Of a DNA stretch of 64,000 nucleotides, positions 45,702 through 56,244 are shown piece by piece (positions within the stretch are counted from its first letter, which is position 1; every line of letters starts with the position of its first letter). The DNA is from Methyloversatilis sp. GTDB taxonomy: Bacteria > Pseudomonadota > Gammaproteobacteria > Burkholderiales > Rhodocyclaceae. The stretch is from contig NZ_JAUYNV010000056.1 in NCBI RefSeq assembly GCF_030698125.1, positions 1 through 64,000 on the forward strand. Reading direction: 5' to 3'. A program made the position numbers and the translations under genes. Below the pieces are notes generated by a model. That model was given only the letters and a program-made list of their open reading frames with translations. It did no database searches and had not been told where the DNA came from.

Positions 45702-46322
45702 ATGTTCAAACGCATACTTCAACTGTTTTTGCTGACTTTCGCCCTGAGCGCCGGCGCTCAGGCGAACGTCGCGAAGACGCCCGACACGCTCGTGAAGGAA
45801 GTGACCGAAGAGGTGTTGAACACCCTGCGGACCGATGCAGCCATCAAGGCGGGCGACAAGAAGCGCGCGGCGGAACTGGTGGAAACCCAGGTGATCCCGC
45901 ACTTCAATTTTTCGCGCATGACGCAGCTGGCAATGGGTCGCGAGTGGGTGAATGCGTCCGACGAGCAGAAGGGTCAGCTGATCATCGAGTTTCGTACGCT
46001 GCTGGTACGAACCTACTCGAACGCCTTGACGAGCTACAAGAACGAAACGGTCGAATTCGACCCGTTCCGCATGGCGCCGGAGCAGACTGACGTGACTGTA
46101 AAGACGAAGGTCGTTCGCGCAGGCGGGCGTCCGATCCCGATCGACTACGCCCTCGAAAAGAACGGCGAAGGCTGGAAGGTGTATGACGTGAGCGTCGCTG
46201 GCGTCAGTCTGGTGACCAATTATCGCGAAACCTTTGCCGCCGAAATTCGTGCCGGCGGCGTCGATGGGCTCGTCAAGTCGTTGCGCGCCAAGAATTCTCC
46301 GCCGGCAGCCGCTGCAAAATGA
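45702..46322 (+). CDS. mlaC: Periplasmic phospholipid-binding protein MlaC
   Basis: MlaC carries phospholipids across the periplasm between MlaA and the MlaFEDB complex. The ATG at 45702 follows TGGGAGAA and gives 206 residues with a signal peptide MFKRILQLFLLTFALSAGAQA (cleavage about 21/22). The Ttg2D/MlaC fold is recognisable in TRMTQL-type helices (NFSRMTQLAMGREWVNAS), in VKTKVVRAGGRPIPIDYAL and in GWKVYDVSVAGVSLVTNYRE. It overlaps mlaB by four bases. The terminator-like hairpin just upstream may set its level apart from mlaFEDA. Confidence 0.94.
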   Translation: MFKRILQLFLLTFALSAGAQANVAKTPDTLVKEVTEEVLNTLRTDAAIKAGDKKRAAELVETQVIPHFNFSRMTQLAMGREWVNASDEQKGQLIIEFRTLLVRTYSNALTSYKNETVEFDPFRMAPEQTDVTVKTKVVRAGGRPIPIDYALEKNGEGWKVYDVSVAGVSLVTNYRETFAAEIRAGGVDGLVKSLRAKNSPPAAAAK

Positions 46323-46615
46323 TCGCCCTGGATGGAGACGTTCTGCGGGTGACCGGTGCGATGCGTCTGGCCGAGGCGGTCAGTTTGCGCGACGCCGGTC
46401 TCGCATTGATCGGCTCGGCCAGGTCGATCGATCTGTCCGGCGTGAGCGAAGTGGATTCGGCTGCGATCGCCGTTCTGCTTGCCTGGGAACGCGCGTCGTC
46501 GGGCTCGGCAGGCCCGCTGCCGGTCGTCGGTGCCCCTGAAGGACTGCTCAGCCTGTCCAATCTGTACGAAGTGTCGTCGTTCTGCGGACTTGACGCCGCA
46601 TCGGCCGCACGCTGA
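46319..46615 (+). CDS. mlaB: STAS-domain protein MlaB
   Basis: MlaB is the small cytoplasmic STAS protein that binds MlaF and stabilises the transporter. The 98-residue product has the STAS pattern (VTGAMRLAEAVSLRDAG, SIDLSGVSEVDSAAIAVLLA). The Ser of the SGVSEVDS loop is the position that is phosphorylated in related STAS proteins. Its ATG overlaps the mlaC stop (ATGA), and the following ABC gene begins 42 bp later, so transcription may continue. Confidence 0.88.
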   Translation: MIALDGDVLRVTGAMRLAEAVSLRDAGLALIGSARSIDLSGVSEVDSAAIAVLLAWERASSGSAGPLPVVGAPEGLLSLSNLYEVSSFCGLDAASAAR

Positions 46616-46657
46616 TCTCTGTTTTCCCCGGCACCGCTGCGGTGCTCCTCCCGATGC

Positions 46658-47578
46658 ATGTCCATGTCTGATCCGTCCGCCGCCTTGCTGATCGATGGCG
46701 TCTGCAAGCGATACGGTTCGCTTCAGGCGCTCGATCACGTATCGCTGACCGTGCGGCAGGGCGAATTCTTCGGGCTGCTTGGGCCGAACGGTGCCGGCAA
46801 GACCACGCTGATCTCGCTGCTCGCCGGACTCGGACGCGCCGACTCCGGCGTGATAAGGGTGATGGGGCACGACGTGGTTGCCGACTATCGCGACGCACGG
46901 CGCAATCTGGGGGTGGTGCCGCAGGAACTCGTGTTCGATCCCTTCTTCACGGTGCGCGAAACGCTGCGCCTCCAGTCCGGCTACTTCGGCTTGCGCCGCA
47001 ACGATGACTGGATAGACGAAATCCTGCATCACCTCGACCTCCACACGAAGGCTGACGTGAACATGCGAGCGCTGTCCGGCGGCATGAAGCGGCGGGTGCT
47101 GGTCGCACAGGCGCTGGTGCACCGACCGCCGGTCATCGTGCTCGACGAGCCGACCGCCGGTGTCGATGTCGAGCTGCGCCAGGGCCTGTGGGCCTTTGTG
47201 CGCGATCTGAACCGGCAAGGCCACACCATCGTGCTGACCACCCACTATCTGGAAGAAGCGGAAAGCCTGTGCGGGCGCATCGCCATGCTGAAGCAGGGGC
47301 GCGTGATTGCACTCGACAACACGACCAATCTGCTGGCGCGGCCGATCCAGCAGACGCTGCGTCTTCGCCTGCGCGGCGACGTCGCGCTGCCAGCCGATCT
47401 GCGCGCCGTGGCGCGTGCCACGGCAGACGGACGCGTCGCGCTCGTGCTCGAAAACGCCGATGCGGTGAGCGCCTGCCTCGCCCGCCTGCATGCGGCCGGT
47501 GTCGGGCTGGAAGAGATCGAACTGGTCCGCCCGGATCTGGAAGACGTATTCATTTCCATCATGCGGGAGGCCGCGTGA
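46658..47578 (+). CDS. ABC-2 type transporter ATP-binding protein
   Basis: The 306-residue ATPase has Walker A GPNGAGKTT, signature LSGGMKRRV, Walker B PVIVLDEPTAGVD and the switch His in TTHYLEEAE. The C-terminal extension resembles exporters of the YadG/CcmA type. Its stop overlaps the start of the permease gene (GTGA), so the two form one exporter. The location between mlaB and bolA-murA is common in betaproteobacteria. The substrate is unknown; an envelope lipid or polysaccharide is conceivable but unproven. Confidence 0.9.
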   Translation: MSMSDPSAALLIDGVCKRYGSLQALDHVSLTVRQGEFFGLLGPNGAGKTTLISLLAGLGRADSGVIRVMGHDVVADYRDARRNLGVVPQELVFDPFFTVRETLRLQSGYFGLRRNDDWIDEILHHLDLHTKADVNMRALSGGMKRRVLVAQALVHRPPVIVLDEPTAGVDVELRQGLWAFVRDLNRQGHTIVLTTHYLEEAESLCGRIAMLKQGRVIALDNTTNLLARPIQQTLRLRLRGDVALPADLRAVARATADGRVALVLENADAVSACLARLHAAGVGLEEIELVRPDLEDVFISIMREAA

Positions 47579-48333
47579 GCATCGCGTTGCGTACCCTTCT
47601 ATATAAAGAGGTGCTGCGCTTCTGGAAGGTCGGCTTCCAGACCGTCGGCGCACCGGTGCTGACCGCGTTGCTCTACCTGCTGGTGTTTTCGCACGTGCTC
47701 GACCGTCAGGTCGAAGTGTATGGTGGCGTGAGCTACTCGGCCTTCCTGGTACCCGGTCTGGTCATGATGAGCCTGCTGCAGAACGCGTTCTCCAACAGTT
47801 CCTCGTCGCTGATCCAGTCCAAGGTGACCGGCAACATCGTATTCGTGCTGCTGCCGCCGATTTCCTACCGCGAGTTCTACGCCGCGTATGTGCTGGCGGC
47901 CGTCATCCGCGGGCTGGTGGTGGGCGCGGGCGTCTGGCTGGTGACGCTGTGGTTCGTCGAATTGCCGTATGCGCACCCGCTGTGGATACTGTTCTTCGCC
48001 ACGCTGGGCGGTGCCATTCTGGCCAGCCTGGGTGTGATCGCAGGCATCTGGGCCGACAAGTTCGACCAGCTCGCGGCGTTCCAGAATTTCGTCGTGATGC
48101 CGCTCACCTTCCTGTCCGGTGTGTTCTACTCCATCCACTCGCTGCCGGCTTTCTGGCAGACGGTGTCGCACGTCAATCCGTTTTTCTACATGATCGATGG
48201 CTTCCGCTACGGCTTCTTCGGCCAGTCGGATGTTTCGCCGTGGATCAGTGCCCTCGTCGCGGGCGGCAGTTTCGTTGCACTGACCCATGCCACCCTTAAC
48301 ATGCTGGCCCGTGGCTACAAATTGAGAAGTTGA
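47575..48333 (+). CDS. ABC-2 type transporter permease
   Basis: The GTG at 47575 (VSIALRTLLYKEVLRFWKVG) overlaps the ATPase stop by four bases and gives 252 residues with about six membrane segments of the ABC-2 permease type. The family segment FLSGVFYSIHSLPAFWQTVS and the terminal FFYMIDGFRYGFFG are recognisable, as in YadH. Longer upstream frames are the ATPase gene read in another frame. It forms the membrane half of the exporter with the preceding gene; the substrate is unknown. Confidence 0.9.
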   Translation: MSIALRTLLYKEVLRFWKVGFQTVGAPVLTALLYLLVFSHVLDRQVEVYGGVSYSAFLVPGLVMMSLLQNAFSNSSSSLIQSKVTGNIVFVLLPPISYREFYAAYVLAAVIRGLVVGAGVWLVTLWFVELPYAHPLWILFFATLGGAILASLGVIAGIWADKFDQLAAFQNFVVMPLTFLSGVFYSIHSLPAFWQTVSHVNPFFYMIDGFRYGFFGQSDVSPWISALVAGGSFVALTHATLNMLARGYKLRS

Positions 48334-48334
48334 T

Positions 48335-49838
<1,504 letters not shown>

Positions 49839-49902
49839 CCTGCCATCGACGTTCCCGCGGCCGACTCATCCGCCGCCGATCCAACCGCTAACGAGGCACA
49901 CC

Positions 49903-50544
49903 GTGCAAGGCATCACCCTCGCCCTGTCCAAGGGTCGCATTTTCGAAGAAACGCTGCCGCTGCTTGCGGCGGCCGGCATCGAACCGACCGACGATCCCGA
50001 GACGTCGCGCAAGCTCATCATCGGCACCAACCGGCCGGATGTGCGCCTGGTCATCGTGCGCGCGTCGGATACGCCGACCTATGTGCAGTACGGCGCGGCG
50101 GATATCGGCATCGCCGGCAAGGATGTGCTGCTGGAACACGGCGGCGCCGGTCTTTACCAGCCGATCGACCTGAAGATTGCGTGCTGCCGCCTGAGTGTGG
50201 CGACGCAGGCCGGTTTCGACTACGAGCAGGCGGTGCGCCGCGGCGCGCGCCTCAAGGTGGCGACCAAGTATGTGCACACGGCGCGCGAACATTTCGCGGC
50301 CAAGGGCGTCCACGTCGACCTGATCAAGCTGTACGGATCGATGGAACTGGCGCCGCTGGTCGGCTTGGCCGACGCCATCGTCGATCTGGTCAGCAGTGGC
50401 GGCACGCTGCGTGCGAACAATCTGGTCGAGGTCGAACACATCATGGACATCAGTTCCCGGCTCATCATCAATCAGGCTGCACTGAAGGTGAAGCACGATG
50501 CGCTGTCGCCGATACTCGAGGCGATCGCCGGGGCTGTGCAATGA
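49903..50544 (+). CDS. hisG: ATP phosphoribosyltransferase, short form HisG
   Basis: HisG catalyses the first step of histidine synthesis, joining ATP and PRPP. At 213 residues it is the short form that lacks the regulatory domain and depends on HisZ for activity and feedback control; no hisZ lies in the window. Motifs [11 protein letters not shown] and [15 protein letters not shown] are visible. The start is a GTG at 49903 with GAGG upstream. Its stop overlaps the hisD ATG. Confidence 0.95.
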   Translation: MQGITLALSKGRIFEETLPLLAAAGIEPTDDPETSRKLIIGTNRPDVRLVIVRASDTPTYVQYGAADIGIAGKDVLLEHGGAGLYQPIDLKIACCRLSVATQAGFDYEQAVRRGARLKVATKYVHTAREHFAAKGVHVDLIKLYGSMELAPLVGLADAIVDLVSSGGTLRANNLVEVEHIMDISSRLIINQAALKVKHDALSPILEAIAGAVQ

Positions 50545-51845
50545 GTACCGCCATCCGACGCATGGATTCCGGCGCGCCGGACTTCATCGAACAGCTCGAT
50601 GCGCTGCTCGCCTTCGATGCGTCGACCGACGACGCCATCGAAGCGGCGGTGGCCGGCATCCTGCGCGATGTGCGTGCGCGCGGCGACGAAGCCGTGCTCG
50701 ACTGCACCCGCCGCTTCGACCGCCTCAACGCGGCGTCGATGGTCGAACTCGAACTGCCGCGCAGCGTGCTTGACGAGGCCTACGCCAGTCTGGGCGACGA
50801 GCAACGTGCGGCGTTGGTGGAGGCGGCCGACCGCGTGCGCCTGTATCACGAGCGCCAGAAGCAGGCGTCGTGGGAGTACACCGAAGCCGACGGTACGACG
50901 CTGGGCCAGAAGGTGACGCCGCTTGATCGCGTCGGCCTGTATGTGCCCGGCGGCCGTGCGTCCTACCCCAGTTCGGTGCTGATGAACGCCGTGCCGGCCA
51001 AGGTCGCGGGCGTGTCGGAACTGATCATGGTCGTGCCGACGCCGGGTGGCGAGCGCAATGCACTGGTGCTTGCGGCCGCCGCCATCACCGGCGTCGACCG
51101 CGTGTTCACGATAGGTGGCGCCCAGGCGGTCGGCGCGCTTGCCTACGGCACGCAAAGCATTCCACAGGTGGACAAGATCGTCGGCCCGGGCAATGCCTAC
51201 GTCGCCAGCGCCAAGCGCCGGGTGTTCGGCACGGTCGGTATCGACATGGTGGCCGGCCCGTCCGAGGTGCTGATCATTTCCGATGGCCACGGCAATCCGG
51301 ACTGGCTGGCGATGGACCTGTTCGCCCAGGCCGAGCACGACGAGCTTGCCCAGTCCATCCTGCTGTGCACCGACGCCGCCTTCATCGACCGCGTGCATGC
51401 ATCGATAGACCGTCTGCTGCCTGACATGCCGCGACGCGACACCATCGCCACGTCCCTCGCCAACCGGGGAGCGCTGATCAAGGTGCGCGACCTCGGGGAG
51501 GCGTGTGACATCGCCAACCGGATCGCCCCGGAGCACCTCGAAATCTGTACCGAAACCCCGCGCGACTGGGTGGATCGCATCCGTCACGCGGGTGCGATGT
51601 TCCTCGGTCACTACTCGGTCGAGGCACTGGGCGACTACTGCGCGGGCCCGAACCACGTGCTCCCGACCATGCGCAGCGCGCGCTTCTCCAGCCCGCTCGG
51701 CGTGTACGACTTCCAGAAGCGCACGTCCATCCTCGAAATATCCGCTGAAGGCGCGCAGAAGCTCGGCCGCATTGCGTCGGTGCTGGCGCACGGAGAAGGT
51801 CTGCAGGCACACGCTCGTTCGGCTGAAATGCGTCTGAAGGACTGA
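50541..51845 (+). CDS. hisD: Histidinol dehydrogenase HisD
   Basis: HisD oxidises L-histidinol to histidine in two NAD+-dependent steps with a bound zinc. The 434-residue protein from the ATG at 50541 shows [15 protein letters not shown], the segment [27 protein letters not shown] and the zinc/catalytic AEHDELAQ. The active-site region [18 protein letters not shown] is intact. It overlaps hisG by four bases (ATGA). After hisD the usual cluster order is broken: hisC and two other genes lie on the opposite strand. Confidence 0.96.
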   Translation: MSTAIRRMDSGAPDFIEQLDALLAFDASTDDAIEAAVAGILRDVRARGDEAVLDCTRRFDRLNAASMVELELPRSVLDEAYASLGDEQRAALVEAADRVRLYHERQKQASWEYTEADGTTLGQKVTPLDRVGLYVPGGRASYPSSVLMNAVPAKVAGVSELIMVVPTPGGERNALVLAAAAITGVDRVFTIGGAQAVGALAYGTQSIPQVDKIVGPGNAYVASAKRRVFGTVGIDMVAGPSEVLIISDGHGNPDWLAMDLFAQAEHDELAQSILLCTDAAFIDRVHASIDRLLPDMPRRDTIATSLANRGALIKVRDLGEACDIANRIAPEHLEICTETPRDWVDRIRHAGAMFLGHYSVEALGDYCAGPNHVLPTMRSARFSSPLGVYDFQKRTSILEISAEGAQKLGRIASVLAHGEGLQAHARSAEMRLKD

Positions 51846-51946
51846 TTCCCCCGGCGGCGGCGACTCGGCGTACAGTGGCGCCGGGTCACGCGCCGGCAGG
51901 GTGGTCGGCGCGCATCAATGCAGTGATGCGGATGAGGGGTGTACGC

Positions 51947-52756
51947 ATGCAGCCATCGGAACTGCCGACCGGAGAAAGTCCGGCCCGGGGTGATGCACAG
52001 GGGCTTCCGTTTCCGGTCGTCCGTGAAGTGGCACTGTTCGCGCCATTCGACTGGCTTGCCAAGGGTGCTGCGGATCTTGCCGGCAATCCGGCCGCCAGCA
52101 TTTTCTACGGCGGCTGTTTCGCCTTCATGGGGGTGCTGCTGTCGGTCGTGTTCAGCCACGCGTACCACCTCACCTCGGCGCTGGTCTGCGGCTTCCTGCT
52201 GCTGGGCCCTTTTCTTTCGCTCGGCCTGTACGACCTGTCGCGCCGGCGCGAAGCCGGTGAAACACCCATGCTGGCGCACTCGCTCACCGCCGGTCAGCAC
52301 AATGCCGGGGCAATCGGCGTATTCGCCGTCGTGCTGATCATCATCTTTCTCGTATGGGCGCGCGCGTCGCTGGTTGTGTTCGCGCTGTTCTACACCTCTG
52401 AAATGCCGTCCGTCGGCCGCTTCGTCGAACAGGTGGTCAGCCTGGAGAACGTCGAATTCCTGATGGCCTATGCGCTGGTCGGCTTCATCTTTGCGTCACT
52501 CGTGTTCGGTGCCAGCGTGGTCGCGATTCCGTTGATGCTGGACCGGCGGCAGGACGCGGTGACTTCGATGCTGGCAAGCCTGATCGCGCTCGGTCGCAAC
52601 CCCGGCCCGATGCTGGTGTGGGCCATGCTGATCGTGTTGCTGACCGCAGCCGGATTCGCCACCCTGTTCCTCGGCCTGATCGTGCTGATGCCGCTGATCG
52701 GGCACGCAACCTGGCATGCCTACAGGGCGCTGGTCGAACCGCTGCCAGCGCCCTGA
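51947..52756 (+). CDS. DUF2189-family integral membrane protein
   Basis: The 269-residue protein has six or so transmembrane segments, and the N-terminal LFAPFDWLAKGAADLAGNPA with LGLYDLSRRREAGETPML is typical of the DUF2189 family. I chose the ATG at 51947 for its GAGGGG leader; upstream ATGs at 51875-51929 are in frame but poorly supported. No function is known for the family. It follows hisD by 101 bp on plus and precedes a convergent PEP-CTERM gene, at the left end of the segment interrupting the his cluster. Confidence 0.8.
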   Translation: MQPSELPTGESPARGDAQGLPFPVVREVALFAPFDWLAKGAADLAGNPAASIFYGGCFAFMGVLLSVVFSHAYHLTSALVCGFLLLGPFLSLGLYDLSRRREAGETPMLAHSLTAGQHNAGAIGVFAVVLIIIFLVWARASLVVFALFYTSEMPSVGRFVEQVVSLENVEFLMAYALVGFIFASLVFGASVVAIPLMLDRRQDAVTSMLASLIALGRNPGPMLVWAMLIVLLTAAGFATLFLGLIVLMPLIGHATWHAYRALVEPLPAP

Positions 52757-52780
52757 GCTTTCTCGCCCGGTGCCGGCAGG

Positions 52781-53509
52781 TTATCGGCGCAGGCGCGCGG
52801 CTACCAGCGCAAGGCCTGCCAACATCATCCATCCCCCGGATACCTCCGGCACTGGCGACACCGCTACCGAAAACGCCGCGAGGTTTGGTTGCGCGCTGGC
52901 GTGATCGCCATCCGTGAAGCCGGTCCAGTTCGATGCGGCATTGACCAGCAGCCGATAGGCCGCGAAATCCGCTTCGCCGCTGCGCGGCCCGGTGTATTCG
53001 GCGAAGTCGGTGCTGGCCGGCAGAATGACGGCGTTGACGCCGGCCTGCAGCCCGGCCGCAGACAGCGCGTTCGTGGCAGCGGCGTTTGCTTCGGACGACA
53101 CCGCGGCGAGGAAGGTGGTCGGACTGTTGGCGGCCGTGCCCAGGTAGGCGTACACGGTTTCGGCGGTGCTGCTCAGCGCGCGGTTGCCCGACGAGGTCAG
53201 CGCGCCGATCGACACCGCGCGGCTGGCCTGATCGATCTGGCTGAAGCGGATCACGCTGCCCGCGGCGATCGATGCCGCACCGGTGTTCCAGGTGTGAAAG
53301 CCTTCGGCGCTCGAAAATGCGGCGCCGCCCCAGTTGCTGTCGGTGAAGTAGATCGTGCTGTCAGCCGCCAGGTCGGCCAGGGCCACGATGGCCCAGCCGT
53401 CTTCATCGGTGTTCAGTGCGGTGAACGCAATGTCACCGGTACTCAGTGCGAACGTGTGCTGCGCCGACAGGCACAGCGAGACAGCCAGAAGCTTGCGTGC
53501 TGACAACAT
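52781..53509 (-). CDS. PEP-CTERM sorting-signal protein
   Basis: This 242-residue exported protein has a signal peptide (MLSARKLLAVSLCLSAQHTFA) and an N-terminal domain GDIAFTALNTDEDGWAIVAL, continuing ...STIYFTDSNWGG, which resembles a lamin-tail-like domain seen in other PEP-CTERM proteins. It ends with VPEVSGGWMMLAGLALVAAR and a basic LRR: a PEP-CTERM variant of Pro-Glu box, membrane helix and basic tail recognised by exosortase. AAGGAGAG precedes the ATG at 53509. The exosortase and its polysaccharide locus are not in the window. Confidence 0.85.
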   Translation of the reverse strand: MLSARKLLAVSLCLSAQHTFALSTGDIAFTALNTDEDGWAIVALADLAADSTIYFTDSNWGGAAFSSAEGFHTWNTGAASIAAGSVIRFSQIDQASRAVSIGALTSSGNRALSSTAETVYAYLGTAANSPTTFLAAVSSEANAAATNALSAAGLQAGVNAVILPASTDFAEYTGPRSGEADFAAYRLLVNAASNWTGFTDGDHASAQPNLAAFSVAVSPVPEVSGGWMMLAGLALVAARLRR

Positions 53510-53686
53510 GGGACTCTCCTTGGGAAATGTGACGAGCCACCCCGGTGAGGGCGGATTTCTTCGGGTGTGTCCCTGGCGGCTGTTCAAATGCCGCTGCTCG
53601 AGTTATTCATTGTGCATACACCCGGCCCAAGAGTATTCCATGCGAATGAAATGATCAAACGCGGTACTGGGTAATGCAGGGCGGAG
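53510..53686. other. Intergenic region upstream of the PEP-CTERM gene
   Basis: These 177 bp lie between two minus-strand genes, the end of the lipoprotein gene (53687) and the start of the PEP-CTERM gene (53509). They should hold the PEP-CTERM promoter. The segment around 53600-53650 is less GC-rich than its surroundings. No promoter, hairpin or ORF was convincing. Confidence 0.35.
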
Positions 53687-54304
53687 TCAGCGCAGGGTCA
53701 TGCCGGTCCAGCCGTCCTTGCGCAGGCAGTCGTACAGGCCGCGGGTGACGGTCTTGGCGACCGGATCGGGCTCGTGGCCGGCACCGAGTGTCGACAGGCA
53801 GGCTGCCTGTGAAGCCATCAGTGCCGAGCCGTCGGCGCCGGCTTTGGCCCACATGGCGATGGTGATGCGCGACAGCGGATCTTTCGGCACGGCCGGTTTG
53901 GCGGCCGCTGCGGCGGCCGGTCGGGCGGCGCTGGCCTTCTTCTCTGCCGGAGCAGGGCCGGAAGTGGGTGCCGCAGCCGACTTGGAATCTGCAGCGGCGC
54001 CCGCAGCCCCGGCAGAAGCCGCTGCAGCGGCCACCGGCGCGGCAGCCTCTTCCTCGGCATCGGCTGCATCCTCATCCACCGGCGCGAATCCGAGTTGCGA
54101 CAGTTCTTCCATCGACCGCGTCCACCATCCTTTTTCGTCCATGCACCGGGAGAAGGCGCTGCGCTCCGAAGTGGTGCTCTTGCATTCGGCTTCGGCGCGG
54201 CGGAAGTCCTCACCGCCAGCGCCTTGCTTGAAAGAAATGCCGGTGCAGCCGGCGAGCGCAGCGATCAGGGCGGACTGGAGCAGGGTGCGGGCAAAGCGAT
54301 GCAT
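53687..54304 (-). CDS. Putative lipoprotein of unknown function
   Basis: The 205-residue protein has a lipoprotein signal (LAALAGC type, Cys20) and an N-terminal domain with conserved Cys (EAECKSTTSERSAFSRCMDE). A long Ala-rich, partly acidic linker follows (about residues 75-150), then a C-terminal domain with Cys (AACLSTLGAG and YDCLRKDGWTGMTLR) that resembles a duplicated short motif: RCMDEKGWW near the start and DCLRKDGWT near the end. That similarity may reflect an internal repeat. No family was recognised. It lies between hisC and the PEP-CTERM gene on the same strand. Confidence 0.75.
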   Translation of the reverse strand: MHRFARTLLQSALIAALAGCTGISFKQGAGGEDFRRAEAECKSTTSERSAFSRCMDEKGWWTRSMEELSQLGFAPVDEDAADAEEEAAAPVAAAAASAGAAGAAADSKSAAAPTSGPAPAEKKASAARPAAAAAAKPAVPKDPLSRITIAMWAKAGADGSALMASQAACLSTLGAGHEPDPVAKTVTRGLYDCLRKDGWTGMTLR

Positions 54305-54372
54305 GACTGAACGACCCGGGGATGTGGACCCGACTGCTCTAGCAAGAAGCGCTCCGCAACGGCGACATCAGG

Positions 54373-55449
54373 TCAGGAAATCTCGATGATTTCCCGCAGC
54401 GCGGCGATCAGCGATGCACAGTGCGCATCAGTTCCGATCGTGACGCGCAGAAACTGGTCGATGCGTGCTGCCTTGAAGTGACGCACCAGGATGCGCCGCT
54501 CGCGCAGTGCCAGCGCCAGCGCGGCGGCGTCGTGCGCCGGATGGCGGGCGAACAGGAAGTTGGCGGCAGATGGCAGTACTTCGAAGCCCAGCGCGGCCAG
54601 GTCCGCGCGCAGTGTTTCCCGGCTTGCCATGACGCGCCGGCGCGTCTGGTCGAACCACTCGACGTCCTCGATCGAGGCGGTGGCGCCAACGAGGGCCAGT
54701 CGGTCGAGCGGGTAGGAGTTGAAACTGTCCTTTACCCGCGTCAGCGCTTCGATCAATGCCGGGTGACCCACGGCGAAACCCACGCGCAGCCCGGCCAGGG
54801 AACGCGACTTCGACAGCGTCTGCGTGACCAGCAGATTGGGGTGACGATCGATCAGCGCCACGGCCGACTCGCCGCCGAAGTCGATGTAGGCCTCATCGAT
54901 CACCACCGGGCACTCGGGCAATGCAGCGGCCAGCCGGTCGATGTCGTCCAGCGGCAGCAGGCAGCCGGTCGGTGCGTTCGGATTCGGAAAGATGACCGCG
55001 CCGGGCCGACGGGCGATCAGGTCGTCGACGCGGATCGCGAACTGGGCGTCCAGCGGCACGCGCTCGAAGGCGATGCCGTAAAGCTGGCAGTAGACCGGGT
55101 AGAAGCTGTAGGTGATGTCCGGGAAAACCAGCGGCCGGTCGTGCTTCAGCAGGCCGATGAAGGTGTGCGCCAATACCTCGTCGGAACTGTTGCCGACGAA
55201 GACCTGCGCCGGCCCGATACCGAAACGTGCGGCGATCGCCTCGCGCAGAATCTGACCTGTCGGTTCCGGATACAGCTTCAGCCGGTCGCCGTCACGGCCC
55301 AGTTCGGCCTGTATGGCCGCCACGGCGCGCGGGCTGGGCGGGTAGGGGCACTCGTTCGTGTTGAGCTTGATCAGGCCTTCGATCTTCGGTTGTTCGCCCG
55401 GCGTGTAGGGCGACAGGGTGCTGACGACGGGGCTCCAGAACTGGCTCAT
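54373..55449 (-). CDS. hisC: Histidinol-phosphate aminotransferase HisC
   Basis: HisC is the PLP-dependent aminotransferase that converts imidazole acetol-phosphate to histidinol-phosphate. The 358-residue protein from the ATG at 55449 has the PLP-Lys region [20 protein letters not shown], the motif [12 protein letters not shown] and [10 protein letters not shown]; length is typical. It is on minus, opposite to all other his genes here, and divergent from hisB by 150 bp. The usual place in the order, between hisD and hisB, is kept but the gene is inverted. Confidence 0.94.
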   Translation of the reverse strand: MSQFWSPVVSTLSPYTPGEQPKIEGLIKLNTNECPYPPSPRAVAAIQAELGRDGDRLKLYPEPTGQILREAIAARFGIGPAQVFVGNSSDEVLAHTFIGLLKHDRPLVFPDITYSFYPVYCQLYGIAFERVPLDAQFAIRVDDLIARRPGAVIFPNPNAPTGCLLPLDDIDRLAAALPECPVVIDEAYIDFGGESAVALIDRHPNLLVTQTLSKSRSLAGLRVGFAVGHPALIEALTRVKDSFNSYPLDRLALVGATASIEDVEWFDQTRRRVMASRETLRADLAALGFEVLPSAANFLFARHPAHDAAALALALRERRILVRHFKAARIDQFLRVTIGTDAHCASLIAALREIIEIS

Positions 55450-55599
55450 GATGATCAAGGCGGTGACGTGTTGAAACGGAGAACGGGCAGCCAGCGCGAC
55501 GAGCGCCGCAAATGACCGGGTCCGAGTCGATGTTATCATCGGGCACTTGCGATTCCGGCGCTGCGCCGGGGCGATTTTCCGACGGCGATCCGACCATCC

Positions 55600-56187
55600 A
55601 TGCGGCAAGCAGACATCACGCGCAACACGCTCGAAACCCAGATCAGCGTGCGCATCAATCTCGATGGCAGCGGTCAGGGCAAGCTCGATACCGGCATCCC
55701 CTTCCTTGACCACATGCTCGACCAGATCGTTCGCCACGGCCTGATCGATCTGGAAGTCAGCGCGAAGGGTGATCTGGAAATCGATGCCCACCACACGGTG
55801 GAAGATGTCGGCATATCACTGGGTCAGGCCTACGCCAGGGCGGTCGGCGACAAGAAGGGACTGCGCCGCTACGGCCACGCCTATGTGCCGCTCGACGAAG
55901 CGATGTCGCGCGTCGTGGTTGACCTGTCCGGCCGTCCGGGCCTTGTTTACAACGTCGATTACACGCGGGCGCGCATCGGAGATTTCGATGTTGACCTGGT
56001 GCGCGAGTTCTTCCAGGGCTTCGTGAATCACGCGCTCGTCACACTGCACATCGACAATCTGCGCGGAATCAATGCCCACCATCAGTGCGAAACCGTGTTC
56101 AAGGCCTTCGCCAGAGCCTTGCGTGCGGCCAGCGAGCGCGATGACCGCGCGTCCGGCCAGATGCCGTCGACAAAGGGCTCGCTCTGA
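55600..56187 (+). CDS. hisB: Imidazoleglycerol-phosphate dehydratase HisB
   Basis: HisB dehydrates imidazoleglycerol phosphate. At 195 residues it is the monofunctional form without the histidinol-phosphatase domain. The metal-binding His motifs are present: [18 protein letters not shown] and [16 protein letters not shown]. The histidinol-phosphate phosphatase must therefore be elsewhere. It begins the plus-strand hisBHAFIE block and is divergent from hisC. Confidence 0.96.
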   Translation: MRQADITRNTLETQISVRINLDGSGQGKLDTGIPFLDHMLDQIVRHGLIDLEVSAKGDLEIDAHHTVEDVGISLGQAYARAVGDKKGLRRYGHAYVPLDEAMSRVVVDLSGRPGLVYNVDYTRARIGDFDVDLVREFFQGFVNHALVTLHIDNLRGINAHHQCETVFKAFARALRAASERDDRASGQMPSTKGSL

Positions 56188-56244
56188 GCGTTCGCCTGAT
56201 TTCAAGCCCCACTCTTACGCGTTCCACTCCTTCCTGCGCCACTC

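Noticed and set aside
46220-47653. A 477-codon minus-strand frame over the mlaB and ABC genes
   Set aside because: It lies antisense to well-conserved mlaB and ABC ATPase genes, and its composition is unlike a real protein.
55510-55540. gggtccgagtcgatg also occurs near 25018-25032 upstream of folE
   Set aside because: A 15-base match is expected by chance once or twice in 64 kb, and there is no shared palindromic character or matching position.
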